Origin: Aquamicrobium zhengzhouense
Lineage (GTDB): Bacteria; Pseudomonadota; Alphaproteobacteria; Rhizobiales; Rhizobiaceae
Direction of reading: 5' to 3'
NCBI RefSeq assembly: GCF_016124105.1
Contig: NZ_JADGMQ010000012.1
Span: 62,001-126,000, forward strand
DNA length: 64,000 bases
How positions within the stretch are numbered: position 1 is the stretch's first letter; every line of letters starts with the position of its first letter. Below, piece by piece: positions 46,665-59,888 of the stretch. The notes under the pieces are model-generated. The model did not search any database. It saw only the letters and a list, made by a program, of their open reading frames with translations, and had not been told where the DNA came from. A program made the translations under genes and the position numbers.

Positions 46665-49130
46665 TTGGATAAGACTTCTTCTCCGGCAGTTGAGGCTGCT
46701 CCCCGCCAGTTTGTCGTCAGCGACCTCGCAGACGAACTGATTGAATGTCTGAAATATCGAGTCGGCAAGGAGCCCTCGGTCGCAACGCGGCACGACTGGC
46801 TGTCGGCGGCCATCAAGGTGGTTCGGGATCGGCTGATCGATCGATGGATCGAGTCAACGCGAAGGGCCTATGAGAATGGCGACAAGCGCGTCTACTATCT
46901 GTCGATGGAGTTCCTGATCGGTCGGCTGATGCGCGACGCCTTCTCGAACCTCGGCATGATGGAAGACATGCGCGAAGCGCTCGCCGCTCATGATGTCGAT
47001 ATCGATCTGATCGCGGCTCTGGAGCCTGATGCGGCGCTGGGAAATGGCGGACTTGGACGCCTTGCCGCCTGCTTCATGGAATCGATGGCGAGCCTTGATA
47101 TCCCCGCACATGGATATGGCATTCGGTACGTCCATGGCCTTTTCCGTCAGGAGATCCATGATGGTTATCAGGTTGAGCTTCCGGAGACCTGGCTCGATCA
47201 CGGAAACCCCTGGGAGTTCGAGCGGCGCGAAGGGGCGTATGAAATCGGATTCGGCGGCAGCGTGAGGTCAGTTGCTTCTCAGGAGGGAAGGGGCGAGCGC
47301 CAGATATGGAAGCCTACGGAACGTTTTCTCGCAGTGCCATTCGACACCCCGATAGCTGGCTGGCGCGGAAAGCGGGTGAACAGCCTGCGCCTGTGGTCGG
47401 CAATGCCGGTAGACCCGATCCTGCTGGATGCGTTCAACGCGGGCGACCACATTGGCGCCTTGAGGGAAAGCAACAAGGCGGAGGCTCTGACGCGGGTGCT
47501 GTATCCGGCCGACAGCCATCCGGCGGGACAGGAATTGAGGCTGCGACAAGAGTACTTTTTCTCGGCAGCCTCCGTTCAGGACATCGTGCGCCGGCACCTG
47601 TCGAAATATCCTGATCTTCATTCACTTCCCGATAAGGTCACGATCCACCTGAACGACACGCATCCGGCGATTGCCGTGGCGGAATTGATGCGGCTCTTGA
47701 TGGATGTTCATGGCCATGGCTTCGACAGCGCATGGGCCATTGCCAAACAGACCTTTGCCTACACCAACCACACATTGCTGCCGGAGGCACTGGAAAGCTG
47801 GCCCGTCCCGCTTTTCGAGCGGCTGTTGCCCCGGCACATGCAGATCATCTACGCCATCAATGCCGAGGTGCTGCTTGAGGTGCGATCCTCCGGCCGCTTC
47901 AACGATGACGAAATCCGCGAGATTTCACTGATTTACGAAGGCGGCGAGCGGCGGGTCCGCATGGGAAATCTTGCATTCGTGGGGGCTTTTTCGGTCAACG
48001 GCGTATCTGCTCTCCACACGGATCTGATGAAGCAGACGGTGTTTTCCGACCTGCACAAGCTGTATCCGGATAGGATCAACAACAAGACCAACGGCATCAC
48101 CCAGCGCCGCTGGCTGTTTCAGTGTAATCCGAGGCTGACGACGCTGATCCGCGACACTATCGGGGATCGCTTCCTTGATGACATCGAGGCGCTGAGCGAA
48201 CTCGATGCGTATGCTGAAGATCATGAATTTCAGCAACAATTCTCGGCGGTGAAGCGGGCAAACAAGGAGCAGCTGGTGAAAGTGGTCAGCGAGCGTCTGG
48301 GGGTACGCTTGGATCCCACAGCCTTGTTCGACGTTCAGATCAAACGCATTCATGAGTATAAGCGGCAGCTGCTTAACATCATCGAAGCGGTATCGCTTTA
48401 TGACCAGATAAGGTCTCACCCCGAAAGGGACTGGCTGCCCCGCGTAAAGTTCTTCGCCGGCAAGGCGGCCCCGAGCTATCACAATGCAAAGCTCATCATC
48501 AAATTGGCCAATGACGTTGCGCGGGTGATCAACAGCGACCCCTCGGTTCGAGGGCTGCTGAAGGTGGTGTTCATTCCGAACTACAATGTCTCGACTGCTG
48601 AGATCATGATCCCGGCGGCGGACCTTTCGGAGCAGATTTCCACCGCAGGACTGGAAGCTTCCGGCACCGGAAACATGAAATTTGCGTTGAACGGCGCGCT
48701 GACCATCGGGACGCTGGATGGCGCGAATGTCGAGCTAAGGGAGCATGTGGGTGATGAGAACATCGTCATCTTCGGCCTGACCGCGCAGGAGGTGGCCCAG
48801 TGGAAGGCACAGGATTATCGACCCGGCGAGATCATAGAACGTTCTGCCGAATTGAAGCAGGCTTTGGAGGCGATCGGCACGGGTGTGTTCTCGCCTGACG
48901 ATCCGGGTCGGTACGGGGAGTTGATCTCCGGCATTTACAAGCAAGACACGTTCATGGTTGCAGCCGATTTCGACGCGTATTCGTCTGCGCAGCGTCACGT
49001 GGATGAACTTTGGCGTACCCCGGCGCGTTGGCATCGAATGGCGATCCACAACACGGCGCGGGTGGGCTGGTTTTCTTCTGATCGCACCATCCGCCAATAT
49101 GCGAGCGAGATCTGGCGCGTCCCCGTATGA
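46665..49130 (+). CDS. glgP: Glycogen phosphorylase
   Basis: Encodes 821 residues, full length for the GT35 family. It releases glucose-1-phosphate from glycogen. It contains [17 protein letters not shown] near the N-terminus, HLNDTHPA, and the PLP lysine motif [27 protein letters not shown]. The likely start is TTG at 46665 with AAAGGA about 8 bases before; the nearby ATG at 46659 runs into a stop. It is the first gene of the glycogen operon. Confidence 0.95.
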   Translation: MDKTSSPAVEAAPRQFVVSDLADELIECLKYRVGKEPSVATRHDWLSAAIKVVRDRLIDRWIESTRRAYENGDKRVYYLSMEFLIGRLMRDAFSNLGMMEDMREALAAHDVDIDLIAALEPDAALGNGGLGRLAACFMESMASLDIPAHGYGIRYVHGLFRQEIHDGYQVELPETWLDHGNPWEFERREGAYEIGFGGSVRSVASQEGRGERQIWKPTERFLAVPFDTPIAGWRGKRVNSLRLWSAMPVDPILLDAFNAGDHIGALRESNKAEALTRVLYPADSHPAGQELRLRQEYFFSAASVQDIVRRHLSKYPDLHSLPDKVTIHLNDTHPAIAVAELMRLLMDVHGHGFDSAWAIAKQTFAYTNHTLLPEALESWPVPLFERLLPRHMQIIYAINAEVLLEVRSSGRFNDDEIREISLIYEGGERRVRMGNLAFVGAFSVNGVSALHTDLMKQTVFSDLHKLYPDRINNKTNGITQRRWLFQCNPRLTTLIRDTIGDRFLDDIEALSELDAYAEDHEFQQQFSAVKRANKEQLVKVVSERLGVRLDPTALFDVQIKRIHEYKRQLLNIIEAVSLYDQIRSHPERDWLPRVKFFAGKAAPSYHNAKLIIKLANDVARVINSDPSVRGLLKVVFIPNYNVSTAEIMIPAADLSEQISTAGLEASGTGNMKFALNGALTIGTLDGANVELREHVGDENIVIFGLTAQEVAQWKAQDYRPGEIIERSAELKQALEAIGTGVFSPDDPGRYGELISGIYKQDTFMVAADFDAYSSAQRHVDELWRTPARWHRMAIHNTARVGWFSSDRTIRQYASEIWRVPV

Positions 49131-51307
49131 AACCAGAGAGCACACAGAGTTCGAGAACGGCGCAGGCGGACATCGATGCCATCATGAAGGGTGCTCATCG
49201 CGATCCCTTCTCCGTTCTGGGACTGCAATCCGCTGGAAATGCCTTCATCGCGCGCTGCTTCATTCCGCATGCTGATGAGGTGGCGGCCTTCACCCTCGGT
49301 GGGGAGGAATGTGGCGCATTGGAACGGCGGGATGAACGCGGATTCTTTGAAGGTCCGCTCACGATCTCCAGCCGACAAGCTGTTCGTTATCGCGCGCGAA
49401 ATGCCGGCGGCGAATGGTGGGTCGGCGACCCGTATTCCTTCGGGCCGGTCTTAGGGCCGATGGACGATTATTACATCGGCGAAGGCTCGCATCTGCGGCT
49501 CTTCGACAAGTTGGGCGGCCACCCCTTGCATCATGAAGGCGCAGATGGCGTTCATTTCGCTGTCTGGGCACCTAATGCAAGGCGCGTTTCGGTCGTCGGA
49601 CAATTCAACGATTGGGACGGTCGACGTCATCCCATGCGCAAGCGCATCGACACCGGGATCTGGGAGATTTTCATCCCCGATGTCGCCATCGGTTGCATCT
49701 ACAAATACGAGATCTTGGGTGCCGGCGGTGAGGTCTTGCCACTGAAGGCTGACCCGTTCGCGTTCCGGGCGGAATTTCGTCCGGCTACTGGTTCAGTCGT
49801 GGATGGGAAGCCCGACCATGAGTGGGGCGACGAAGCGCATCGCGAGTTCTGGAAGTCTGCAGATCCGCGCCGTCAGCCGATTTCGATCTACGAAGTTCAT
49901 GCCGGGTCATGGCGCAAGCCAGAGGATGGCTCCTTCCTGACCTGGGACGAGTTGGCAGATCAATTGATCCCCTACGTCGTCAGCATGGGCTTCACACATA
50001 TCGAGTTCCTGCCGATCAGCGAACATCCTTACGACCCTTCTTGGGGTTACCAGACGACCGGGCTTTTCGCCCCATCGGCGAGGTTCGGTGAGCCGGAGGG
50101 TTTCGCGCGCTTTGTCGACGGTGCCCACCGCGCGGGGATCGGGGTTATCCTCGACTGGGTGCCCGCGCATTTCCCAATGGATGCGCATGGCCTCGCCATG
50201 TTCGACGGGACCGCGCTTTACGAACATGCGGATCCGCGAAAGGGGTTTCACCCGGATTGGCACACGGCAATCTACAATTTCGGTCGCCGCGAAGTGATGG
50301 CGTACCTCGTCAACAACGCCATCTACTGGGCCGAGACGTTCCACGTCGACGGACTGCGGGTGGATGCGGTGGCTTCCATGCTCTACCTCGATTATTCGCG
50401 AAAGGCAGGCGAGTGGATACCCAACGAGCACGGCGGGCGGGAAAACCTCGATGCAGTTGCCTTCCTGCGCAAGATGAACGCGGAAGTTTACCGCGCACAT
50501 CCGGGCATCGTGACCATCGCGGAAGAATCGACGTCATGGCCGAAAGTTTCCCATCCGGTTCACGAAGGCGGGCTGGGCTTTGGCTTCAAATGGAACATGG
50601 GTTTCATGAACGACACGCTGCGTTACATGAGCCACGAGGCCGTGCACCGGAAGCACCATCACCGCGATATCACCTTCGGGCTTCTCTACGCATTCTCTGA
50701 AAATTTCGTGCTGCCTCTCAGCCATGACGAGGTGGTGCATGGCAAGCGCTCGTTGATTAACAAGATGTCGGGCGATGAGTGGCAGCGCTTTGCCAACCTA
50801 CGCGCCTACTACGCTTTCATGTGGGGCTACCCCGGAAAGAAGCTGTTGTTCATGGGCCAGGAATTTGCCCAGCTACGTGAATGGAGTGAAGAGCGCGGAC
50901 TCGACTGGCAGTTGCTGGAGCAGCCGGCGCATGATGGGGTGCGGCGCCTGGTTCAAGATCTCAATCGTATCTACCGGGATATTCCGGCGCTTCATGCACG
51001 AGATTGCGAGGGAGAGGGATTCCGTTGGCTGATTGCTGACGATGACGAGCATTCCGTGTTCGCCTGGGAGCGTCGCGCACCGAACGAACCCAGCGTCGTC
51101 GTGATCAGCAACTTTACGCCGTGTCCACGCGAGAATTATGTCGTGCCTATGCCCCAAGACGGGACCTGGCGCGAAGCAATTAATACCGATGCTGATTTTT
51201 ACGGGGGAAGTGGAAAGGGGAACGGAGGTAAGGTGGTCGCTGAAGGAGGGAACGCCAAGCTGTTCCTGCCGCCGCTAGCTACCCTTATTCTCGAATATAT
51301 GGGTTGA
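49127..51307 (+). CDS. glgB: 1,4-alpha-glucan branching enzyme
   Basis: Encodes 726 residues. A GH13 enzyme forming alpha-1,6 branches. An N-terminal CBM48-like module is followed by the catalytic barrel with [25 protein letters not shown] (nucleophile Asp), TIAEEST (acid Glu) and [12 protein letters not shown] (transition-state Asp), then an all-beta C-domain. The ATG overlaps the glgP stop by 4 bases. Confidence 0.96.
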   Translation: MKPESTQSSRTAQADIDAIMKGAHRDPFSVLGLQSAGNAFIARCFIPHADEVAAFTLGGEECGALERRDERGFFEGPLTISSRQAVRYRARNAGGEWWVGDPYSFGPVLGPMDDYYIGEGSHLRLFDKLGGHPLHHEGADGVHFAVWAPNARRVSVVGQFNDWDGRRHPMRKRIDTGIWEIFIPDVAIGCIYKYEILGAGGEVLPLKADPFAFRAEFRPATGSVVDGKPDHEWGDEAHREFWKSADPRRQPISIYEVHAGSWRKPEDGSFLTWDELADQLIPYVVSMGFTHIEFLPISEHPYDPSWGYQTTGLFAPSARFGEPEGFARFVDGAHRAGIGVILDWVPAHFPMDAHGLAMFDGTALYEHADPRKGFHPDWHTAIYNFGRREVMAYLVNNAIYWAETFHVDGLRVDAVASMLYLDYSRKAGEWIPNEHGGRENLDAVAFLRKMNAEVYRAHPGIVTIAEESTSWPKVSHPVHEGGLGFGFKWNMGFMNDTLRYMSHEAVHRKHHHRDITFGLLYAFSENFVLPLSHDEVVHGKRSLINKMSGDEWQRFANLRAYYAFMWGYPGKKLLFMGQEFAQLREWSEERGLDWQLLEQPAHDGVRRLVQDLNRIYRDIPALHARDCEGEGFRWLIADDDEHSVFAWERRAPNEPSVVVISNFTPCPRENYVVPMPQDGTWREAINTDADFYGGSGKGNGGKVVAEGGNAKLFLPPLATLILEYMG

Positions 51308-51329
51308 ACGCCCGGTGGAGGGACTGCTG

Positions 51330-52589
51330 ATGGACAAGAGGCCTCAGCCATTGGCGCGAGACGCCATGGCCTACGTGCTCGCGGGTGGTCGAGGTAGCCG
51401 CCTCGCGGAACTGACGGACGTTCGCGCAAAGCCTGCTGTCTATTTCGGCGGCAAAACCCGCATCATTGATTTCGCGCTGTCCAACGCCTTGAACTCTGGC
51501 ATACGCCGTATTGGTGTTGCGACACAGTATAAGGCCCATTCTTTGATCAGGCACTTGCAGCGCGGATGGAATTTCTTCCGGACCGAGCGCAACGAAAGTT
51601 TCGACATTCTGCCGGCAAGCCAGCGGGTCTCGGAGACGCAATGGTATGAAGGCACCGCTGATGCGGTCTTTCAGAACATCGATATCATCGAGGACTACGG
51701 TGTCGAATACATGGTCATCCTCGCCGGTGATCACATCTACAAGATGGACTATGAGCTGATGCTGCGTCAGCACGTCAACGCCAATGCCGACGTCACCATA
51801 GGGTGTCTGGAAGTCCCTCGCGCGGAGGCAACCGGTTTCGGCGTCATGCATGTCGACGCGAACGATCGCGTCCTTCAGTTCGTGGAGAAGCCTGCAGATC
51901 CACCAGGAATGCCGGACAAGCCTGAGATGGCACTGGCTTCGATGGGCATCTATGTTTTCCGCACCTCCTTCCTGATGGATCAGCTGCGCCGCGATGCGCA
52001 TGATCCGCAATCGAGCCGAGATTTCGGCAAGGACATCATCCCCTATGTTGTGAAGCATGGAAAAGCAGTTGCCCATCGCTTCACTACCTCATGTGTGCGC
52101 TCCAGTCTGGAAACAGAGGCCTATTGGCGAGATGTGGGCACGATTGATGCCTATTGGGCTGCCAATATCGATTTGACAGATGTGACACCCGAACTTGATA
52201 TTTACGATCGCGACTGGCCGGTCTGGTCCTATGCGGAGGTCAAACCGCCTGCGAAATTCGTTCACGACGAAGACGGACGACGTGGGACCGCCGTATCCTC
52301 CTTGATCGCGGGCGACTGCATCATCTCCGGAGCAGCCTTGAAGAGGAGCCTTCTGTTCACCGGTGTGCGGGTAAATTCCTTTTCATCACTGGAAGATGCC
52401 GTCGTGCTTCCGGGCTGTGTCATCGGCCGTAACGCGACGCTGCAAAAGGTTGTCCTCGACCGCGGGGTACGGATTCCGGAAGGGCTTTCCGTGGGATTTG
52501 ACGATGAACTGGACAAGAAGCGCTTTCGTGTATCAGAAGGCGGGGTGCGCCTCATCACGCAGGCAATGATAGACAGGCTGGGCAATTAA
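51330..52589 (+). CDS. glgC: Glucose-1-phosphate adenylyltransferase
   Basis: Encodes 419 residues. It makes ADP-glucose, the regulated step of glycogen synthesis. The N-terminus has [21 protein letters not shown] and [18 protein letters not shown]. The substrate site includes [10 protein letters not shown]. The C-terminal left-handed beta-helix carries [27 protein letters not shown] 51330 is chosen over an upstream in-frame GTG because GGAGGG lies at 51317-51322, about 7 bases before it. Confidence 0.96.
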   Translation: MDKRPQPLARDAMAYVLAGGRGSRLAELTDVRAKPAVYFGGKTRIIDFALSNALNSGIRRIGVATQYKAHSLIRHLQRGWNFFRTERNESFDILPASQRVSETQWYEGTADAVFQNIDIIEDYGVEYMVILAGDHIYKMDYELMLRQHVNANADVTIGCLEVPRAEATGFGVMHVDANDRVLQFVEKPADPPGMPDKPEMALASMGIYVFRTSFLMDQLRRDAHDPQSSRDFGKDIIPYVVKHGKAVAHRFTTSCVRSSLETEAYWRDVGTIDAYWAANIDLTDVTPELDIYDRDWPVWSYAEVKPPAKFVHDEDGRRGTAVSSLIAGDCIISGAALKRSLLFTGVRVNSFSSLEDAVVLPGCVIGRNATLQKVVLDRGVRIPEGLSVGFDDELDKKRFRVSEGGVRLITQAMIDRLGN

Positions 52590-52593
52590 CCAG

Positions 52594-54039
52594 ATGCAGG
52601 TTCTTTCGGTTGCGTCCGAAATGTTCCCCTTCATCAAGACAGGGGGCCTGGCAGACGTCACAGGAGCGTTGCCTCACGCGCTCGCGTCGCATGGAATTTT
52701 CGTGCGCAGCATGCTTCCCTGTTATCCGGCACTGAAAAGCAGATTGTCCGCAAAGAGCTCGATCGCACACCGGTACAACGATCTGTTCGGTGGTCCTGCG
52801 AGTATCATCGAAGCTCAGATAGAAGGGCATCACCTCCTCCTTCTGGACGCGCCGCATCTGTTTGAACGCGCTGGTGGCGCGTATGGGGACGATGGCGGCG
52901 GAGATTGGGCGGATAATTGGGCGCGGTTTGCAGCATTTGCGCGCGCTGCTGCGGACGTTGCTGCGGGTGAGATCAAGGGTTGGAAGCCGGATGTCGTTCA
53001 CGCACATGATTGGCAGGCCGCGATGACCCTTGCCTACATGCGCTATGATGAGCGACCGGCGGCGCCCTCCGTGATGACGGTGCACAACCTTGCGTTTCAG
53101 GGCCGCTTCCCGGCGGGGATCTTCCCTCAGCTGAAGTTGCCGCCAGAGGCGATGGCGATCGATGGCGTCGAATATTTTGGCGGGGTCGGTTATCTCAAGG
53201 CCGGTCTTCAGGCCGCGTCCGTCATCACTTCCGTCAGCCCAACCTATGTGCAGGAAATTCGGACGCCCGAGTTCGGCATGGGGTTGGATGGTCTGCTCAA
53301 CGGGCGGGAGAACGATCTTTTCGGGATCCTCAACGGCATCGACACGAGTGATTGGGATCCGGAGACGGACCGCCATCTTGCTGCAACCTACTCGGCCCGG
53401 ACGTTGCAGCGCCGTGCCGCGAACCGTAGGGTGCTCTTGGATCGTTTTCAACTCGATGATGATGGCTCGCCGCTTCTGTGCGTGATCTCTCGCCTTACCT
53501 GGCAGAAGGGGATGGATATCCTCGCGGCAGAAATTGCAAGGATTGTTGGGCTGGGAGCCCAGCTCGCAGTGCTGGGCTCGGGTGACAGCGCGCTGGAAGG
53601 CGCGTTCATTGCTGCTGCCTCGCGCCATCATGGCCGCGTTGGCGTGGTGACCGGCTATGACGAGGCGCTGGCTCATCTTCTGCAAGGTGGGGCTGATGCC
53701 ATCCTGATCCCATCACGTTTCGAGCCTTGCGGCCTGACGCAGCTTTACGGGTTGCGCTATGGCTGCATCCCGATGGTGTCGCGCACGGGCGGTCTGGCCG
53801 ATACCATCATCGATGCAAATCACGCTGCGTTGTCCGCTGGCGTCGCGACGGGTTTTCAGTTTAACCCGGGCTCGGGCGACGCGATCGTGGAAGCCGTCCA
53901 TCGGCTTATCGCGGTTCATCGCAATCGCAGCGCATGGACCAGCCTGCAAAGGCAAGCGATGAAAACCGACGTTTCATGGAATGCGAGCGCGAGCGAGTAC
54001 GCTCAGCTTTTTCGCTCATTGGTCTCGTCAGGAGAGTAA
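52594..54039 (+). CDS. glgA: Glycogen synthase (ADP-glucose)
   Basis: Encodes 481 residues of the GT5 family. It has the N-terminal KTGGLADVTGALP ADP-glucose site, HAHDWQAAMT, and the C-terminal SRFEPCGLTQLYGLRYG with the retaining-GT glutamate. It extends alpha-1,4 glucan chains. It begins 4 bases after glgC. Confidence 0.96.
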   Translation: MQVLSVASEMFPFIKTGGLADVTGALPHALASHGIFVRSMLPCYPALKSRLSAKSSIAHRYNDLFGGPASIIEAQIEGHHLLLLDAPHLFERAGGAYGDDGGGDWADNWARFAAFARAAADVAAGEIKGWKPDVVHAHDWQAAMTLAYMRYDERPAAPSVMTVHNLAFQGRFPAGIFPQLKLPPEAMAIDGVEYFGGVGYLKAGLQAASVITSVSPTYVQEIRTPEFGMGLDGLLNGRENDLFGILNGIDTSDWDPETDRHLAATYSARTLQRRAANRRVLLDRFQLDDDGSPLLCVISRLTWQKGMDILAAEIARIVGLGAQLAVLGSGDSALEGAFIAAASRHHGRVGVVTGYDEALAHLLQGGADAILIPSRFEPCGLTQLYGLRYGCIPMVSRTGGLADTIIDANHAALSAGVATGFQFNPGSGDAIVEAVHRLIAVHRNRSAWTSLQRQAMKTDVSWNASASEYAQLFRSLVSSGE

Positions 54040-55670
<1,631 letters not shown>

Positions 55671-55671
<1 letters not shown>

Positions 55672-57509
55672 TGATGCCCGACCTGCGGCATGGCGCGCAG
55701 GTTGAGGACGGCGGCGTTCGCTTCACCGCCTGGTCGGCGAGCGCCGAGCGCATGTGGGTCTCTCTCTTCGAACGAGCCGGGACAGAGACAGCCCGTGTCG
55801 AGATGGAGAGGTCCGGAGAGATTTTCACGGTCTGGTTGCCAGACTTGAGACCGGGCCAGCTTTATGGGTACCGCGCGGATGGCGTCTACGAGCCACGAAG
55901 CGGCCTGTGGTTCGATCCCGAAAGATTGCTTGTCGATCCATATGCGCTGGCTATTGATCAGCCCTTCCGGAATCACCCGGAATTATTTGCAAGGCGAGGG
56001 CAGGGTGGTGATACCGCGCCCTTCTTGCCGAAGTCGGTGGTCGTTCAGCCGGAAGCATTTTCCCTCGTACCAGCAGTTTATTCTCCCGGCGGCCTGATCT
56101 ACGAGATCAATGTTCGCAGCTTCACCATTCTGCATCCGGAGATTCCGGTAGAGCAGCGGGGCACGATCGGTGCTTTGGCGCATCCGTCCATTCTCGCTCA
56201 TTTCCAAAAGCTGCACGTCGCGGCGGTCGAATTGATGCCGATAGCCGCGTGGATGGATGAGCGTCATCTGCCGCCTCTCGGCCTGCGGAATGTGTGGGGA
56301 TACAACCCGGTCGCGTTCATGGCGCTTGATCCGCGCATCGCGCCTGGTGGATGGGCGGAGCTCCAGCAAACCGTGAGAGCGCTGCATGATTGCGGTATAG
56401 GTGTGATCATCGATGTCGTCTTCAACCACACCGCCGAAAGTGATGAGCAGGGTGCCACACTTTCGCTTCGGGGGCTGGACGCACGGGCCTATTTTCGCCA
56501 CGCGGACGATGGAACCCTGATCAACGACACGGGCACTGGCAACACGCTGAACTGCGAGCATGAGCAGACCCAAAGGCTGATCCTCGACAGCTTGCGTGCA
56601 TATATCCGCTGCGCCGGAGTGGATGGTTTCAGGTTCGACCTTGCGACCATTTTGGGCCGCACGCCGAGCGGATTTTCAGCGGAAGCGAAATTGCTGCAAA
56701 CCCTGGCCAGTGACCCAGAGATCTCCAGCCGGGTGCTCATCGCCGAACCTTGGGATGTCGGACCCGACGGGTATCAGCTTGGCCAGTTTCTTGCGCCTTT
56801 TCTGGAGTGGAATGACCGCTATCGAGACGATGTTCGCCGGTTTTGGCGGGGCGATGGTGGTATGGTTCCGACGCTGGCGACACGGCTGGCGGGTTCCTCA
56901 GATATATTTGCTGGCGAGGCAACGCGCACCGTCAACTTCATTGCCGCGCATGATGGAATGACGCTGGCTGACATCGTTGCGTATGAAAGAAAGCACAATG
57001 ACGCAAACGGTGAACACAACCGGGACGGACATGACGAAAATCTGTCATGGAACCATGGAGTCGAGGGGCACACCCCGCGCGCAGATGTGATTGCGAAGCG
57101 GGCGCGGTCCGTGCGCCGCCTTCTTGCGACACTGTTTATGTCACGCGGCACATTGATGTTGACTGCTGGAGATGAGTTTGGCCGCTCGCAGCAAGGCAAC
57201 AACAATGCTTACGCGCAAGACAACGCCATCACCTGGATCGACTGGGATAACAGGGATCGCGAGCTGGAGGAGTTCGTTACGTACCTTGCGAAGCTGCGTT
57301 CAGAATATGAGGTCCTGCGTGGTGTCAGCTTTCTGACAGACGATGACGTGACCTGGCTCGATGAAGCAGGGAAGCCGATGGATGGGGACAAGTGGAGTGA
57401 TCCGGAGACGCGAAGCCTGCAACTAGGTCTCGGCGATTTGAAGATCACACTTGGGCCAGACGAGGTGCTGATCGAGGACAAAACCGGAGAGGTTTTGATC
57501 CGGTGCTAG
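55671..57509 (+). CDS. glgX: Glycogen debranching enzyme
   Basis: Encodes 612 residues, somewhat shorter than E. coli GlgX (657). GH13 isoamylase type: CBM48 start VRFTAWSASAERMWVSLF, LMPIAAWMDE, VIIDVVFNHTAE, GFRFDLATILGR (nucleophile), LIAEPWDVG (acid) and AAHDGMTLADIVAYERKHNDANGE. It trims limit dextrins left by GlgP. It starts at ATGATG overlapping the pgm stop, so either codon may be used. It is the last gene of the operon and convergent with tadG. Confidence 0.94.
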
Positions 57510-57512
57510 ATA

Positions 57513-59234
57513 TTACTGCACCAGAAACGCACGTCCGCAGTTCGCGTCATAGACCTTGATTTCTGCTTCACCGAGAGAGACTCCGAGAACCGACAGGAGC
57601 CTGTAGAGCAGATCGTCGATCGGCGTCGCTACATTCTGAATTGCACCCGTCAGCTTCCCCAGCGTGTTCGGTGGCAGGGTCAAAAGTGGGATGCCCAGGA
57701 GGCCCAATTCGAGCCGGGCAGATAAGGAAAGGCTGGAGAACAGAGAGCCGGTCAGTGACGAAAGATAGTCACGTGTATTCACCGTGCGGGCGACTGGCGG
57801 CTTCATGTCTGCTTTCGTAAACGTCATTGAAGTAAACTTGGTATTCGACATTTCTGCCTGGGCTTGCCCGGTTATGCTCACAAGCGGAAGATCTATGAGG
57901 CGGGCTGGCGAACGTGCCATGGGGTTGGCGAAGCCACCGAGTTTCGATCTGTCGACCTCGGCGAGATAAAGATTCACAATTCCGGGCCGCGCTTCGATCT
58001 CGACCTTTCGATTATTAAAGCCACCATCGCATGTGATGCTCTTCAGGCGGGCTTCGCCATACGCTGCCTCGAGGTAGAGCGGCAGCCGGATTCGAGCCCC
58101 AAGCAAGCTAAGCAAGTCCCGAGGAGTGCCAATCTCGACTGTGATTGCCAGTCTCGTCTGAGCGGTGCGAACCAGAGAGCCCGCTTCGCCTACGGTCAGC
58201 CAGCCCGAGTGCTGCGGCGGTTCACCTATTGCCAGCGACACGACAGCACTCAGGAGGCCGGTCTGCGCTCCTAGATCCAGAGCGACCTGCTTGCCACGGC
58301 CTGCAATCGCTGCGCTCATCATCAGGAATTCCAGCGCATTCATGTCGACACCGACCTGGCGAATGGATGCTGCCGTCAGTTCGCCGTTCCCGAAATCCAC
58401 CAGATCAGAGAGCTTAATGGGCAGTACGGAGCCATTCGTCGTCTGGTTTACGAGAGAGTTCAGAGCGGTGAGCGCCGGCCCCTGTATCTCGCCGGTGCTC
58501 CTCATTGTTTTCGCAATTTTTCCGATCGTCAGGTTCGCGCCCAAAACCTCATCATAGCTCCCCGCGCCTACATCGAGGTCCAGCGCAAGCGCGTCGATAA
58601 ACGAGAGCAGCTTGACGTTCGTATCCAGCAGCGCTTCGTAGTCCATCAGTGATAGTGATATTTGTGAGCCTGTAAGGCCGGAGAGGAGGCTGTTGATTAT
58701 GCCTCCATCTAACCGCGCCAATCGGGAACCAATGGAAAAGGCTGCGACCGGAGTTGCCGATGCGACGCCGGTTACAACTATCTCCGGAGGAGGGATCAAC
58801 GCTCCGGCGAAATAGCGTGTACCCAAGGTGCGATAGGTGACACGAGCCGCGTTTTTCGTCGCGCCCGCAGGATCGAAACGCGCTGCCGAATCGATCTCCT
58901 TACGCGCTGAATAATGCCCGGTGGTGACAAGGAGGCGGTCGCGGGCTCCTGGTCCTGACAACTCGGAATTTCTGCCTACAACCAAGGCAGCGACGCCATT
59001 GTCGGACATCGTTCTTTGGGCATTTGCGGTGGCTAGGGTGGGATTTAAGGCCGCAGCGATGGCGGCGAGATCTGCGAGTGCCTGGGCCTGGCGCTTCTCG
59101 ACGTAGAGCGACCCGCTGTCTACTGCTATCGCGGCAAGGACAATGGCGGCAGGTGCGGTGAGAGCGGTCATGATTGCAAAGTGGCCGGATCGCGCCTTGA
59201 GGAATTTGCTCAGAAGCGGTCGCAGGCGATACAT
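57513..59234 (-). CDS. TadG-like pilus-assembly/adhesion protein
   Basis: Encodes 573 residues. A single N-terminal membrane helix (SGHFAIMTALTAPAAIVLAAIAVDSG) is followed by YVEKRQAQALADLAAIAAAL, the Tad/TadG signature. The rest is a large extracytoplasmic domain with a C-terminal cysteine pair (TCDGG, DANCGR). Its ATG overlaps the stop of the TadE-like gene (TGATG). No tadA, B, C or cpa secretion genes lie in the window, so this pair is an orphan. Confidence 0.82.
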   Translation of the reverse strand: MYRLRPLLSKFLKARSGHFAIMTALTAPAAIVLAAIAVDSGSLYVEKRQAQALADLAAIAAALNPTLATANAQRTMSDNGVAALVVGRNSELSGPGARDRLLVTTGHYSARKEIDSAARFDPAGATKNAARVTYRTLGTRYFAGALIPPPEIVVTGVASATPVAAFSIGSRLARLDGGIINSLLSGLTGSQISLSLMDYEALLDTNVKLLSFIDALALDLDVGAGSYDEVLGANLTIGKIAKTMRSTGEIQGPALTALNSLVNQTTNGSVLPIKLSDLVDFGNGELTAASIRQVGVDMNALEFLMMSAAIAGRGKQVALDLGAQTGLLSAVVSLAIGEPPQHSGWLTVGEAGSLVRTAQTRLAITVEIGTPRDLLSLLGARIRLPLYLEAAYGEARLKSITCDGGFNNRKVEIEARPGIVNLYLAEVDRSKLGGFANPMARSPARLIDLPLVSITGQAQAEMSNTKFTSMTFTKADMKPPVARTVNTRDYLSSLTGSLFSSLSLSARLELGLLGIPLLTLPPNTLGKLTGAIQNVATPIDDLLYRLLSVLGVSLGEAEIKVYDANCGRAFLVQ

Positions 59235-59677
59235 CACGCCCCTCCGATCCTGATTGTTGATCGCCGTGAGATCGTGGTTGACGGCATCGAGATACCGTCA
59301 AAAAGCCCCCAGATCGGCAGATCTCGTGCGTCGTAGCTGACCTCAACGTTGAACTGGCTGGGATCTAGCGGGCTGTCGCCAACTGTAACGCTAAGCTTGT
59401 TCGGATCGATGAAGAGATACCCGTCCGCGTTGCGAACGATGAAGCCCTCCGCCATCGAGCGACGCTCGCCGCTGTCAATGCCAGCGATGGCAGCTCGCGC
59501 GGTATCTGCTGCAAGCTGCTGCACCGAGTGGCTCGCCCCGAAATAGATGCCGTAGGCAGTCATGCCAAGGAAGAGGAGGAGATACAGCGGTGCGAGCATG
59601 GCAAACTCGACCGCTGTCGCCCCCGAGGACGATCCGAGGAATTTCTCCTTGCGAAGTTTCTCGTCACGTGTGCTCAT
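59234..59677 (-). CDS. TadE-like minor pseudopilin
   Basis: Encodes 147 residues. The TadE motif GATAVEFAMLAPLYLLLFLG has the prepilin-type glutamate E24, followed by a hydrophobic helix and a short extracellular region. Start 59677 is preferred to 59722. It is translated with the TadG-like gene and is divergent from the EEP gene. Confidence 0.85.
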   Translation of the reverse strand: MSTRDEKLRKEKFLGSSSGATAVEFAMLAPLYLLLFLGMTAYGIYFGASHSVQQLAADTARAAIAGIDSGERRSMAEGFIVRNADGYLFIDPNKLSVTVGDSPLDPSQFNVEVSYDARDLPIWGLFDGISMPSTTISRRSTIRIGGA

Positions 59678-59888
59678 GGGATCATCTAAGCAGCACGTTA
59701 TGGATGTAATACTTCTCTTCAACGCAATTTATGGGTGTATGAAGTTGCAAGCAGTGCGTCGCTTGAATGCAACGGCATGTTGATCTGTTCGTTATAATTC
59801 GCGCCGCAAGATCATCTTTCCGCCATCTCGAGATGGAATTGCCAATCGCAGTTGATTACATTGCAACCGAAACGAGAGCTCCGCCGCC

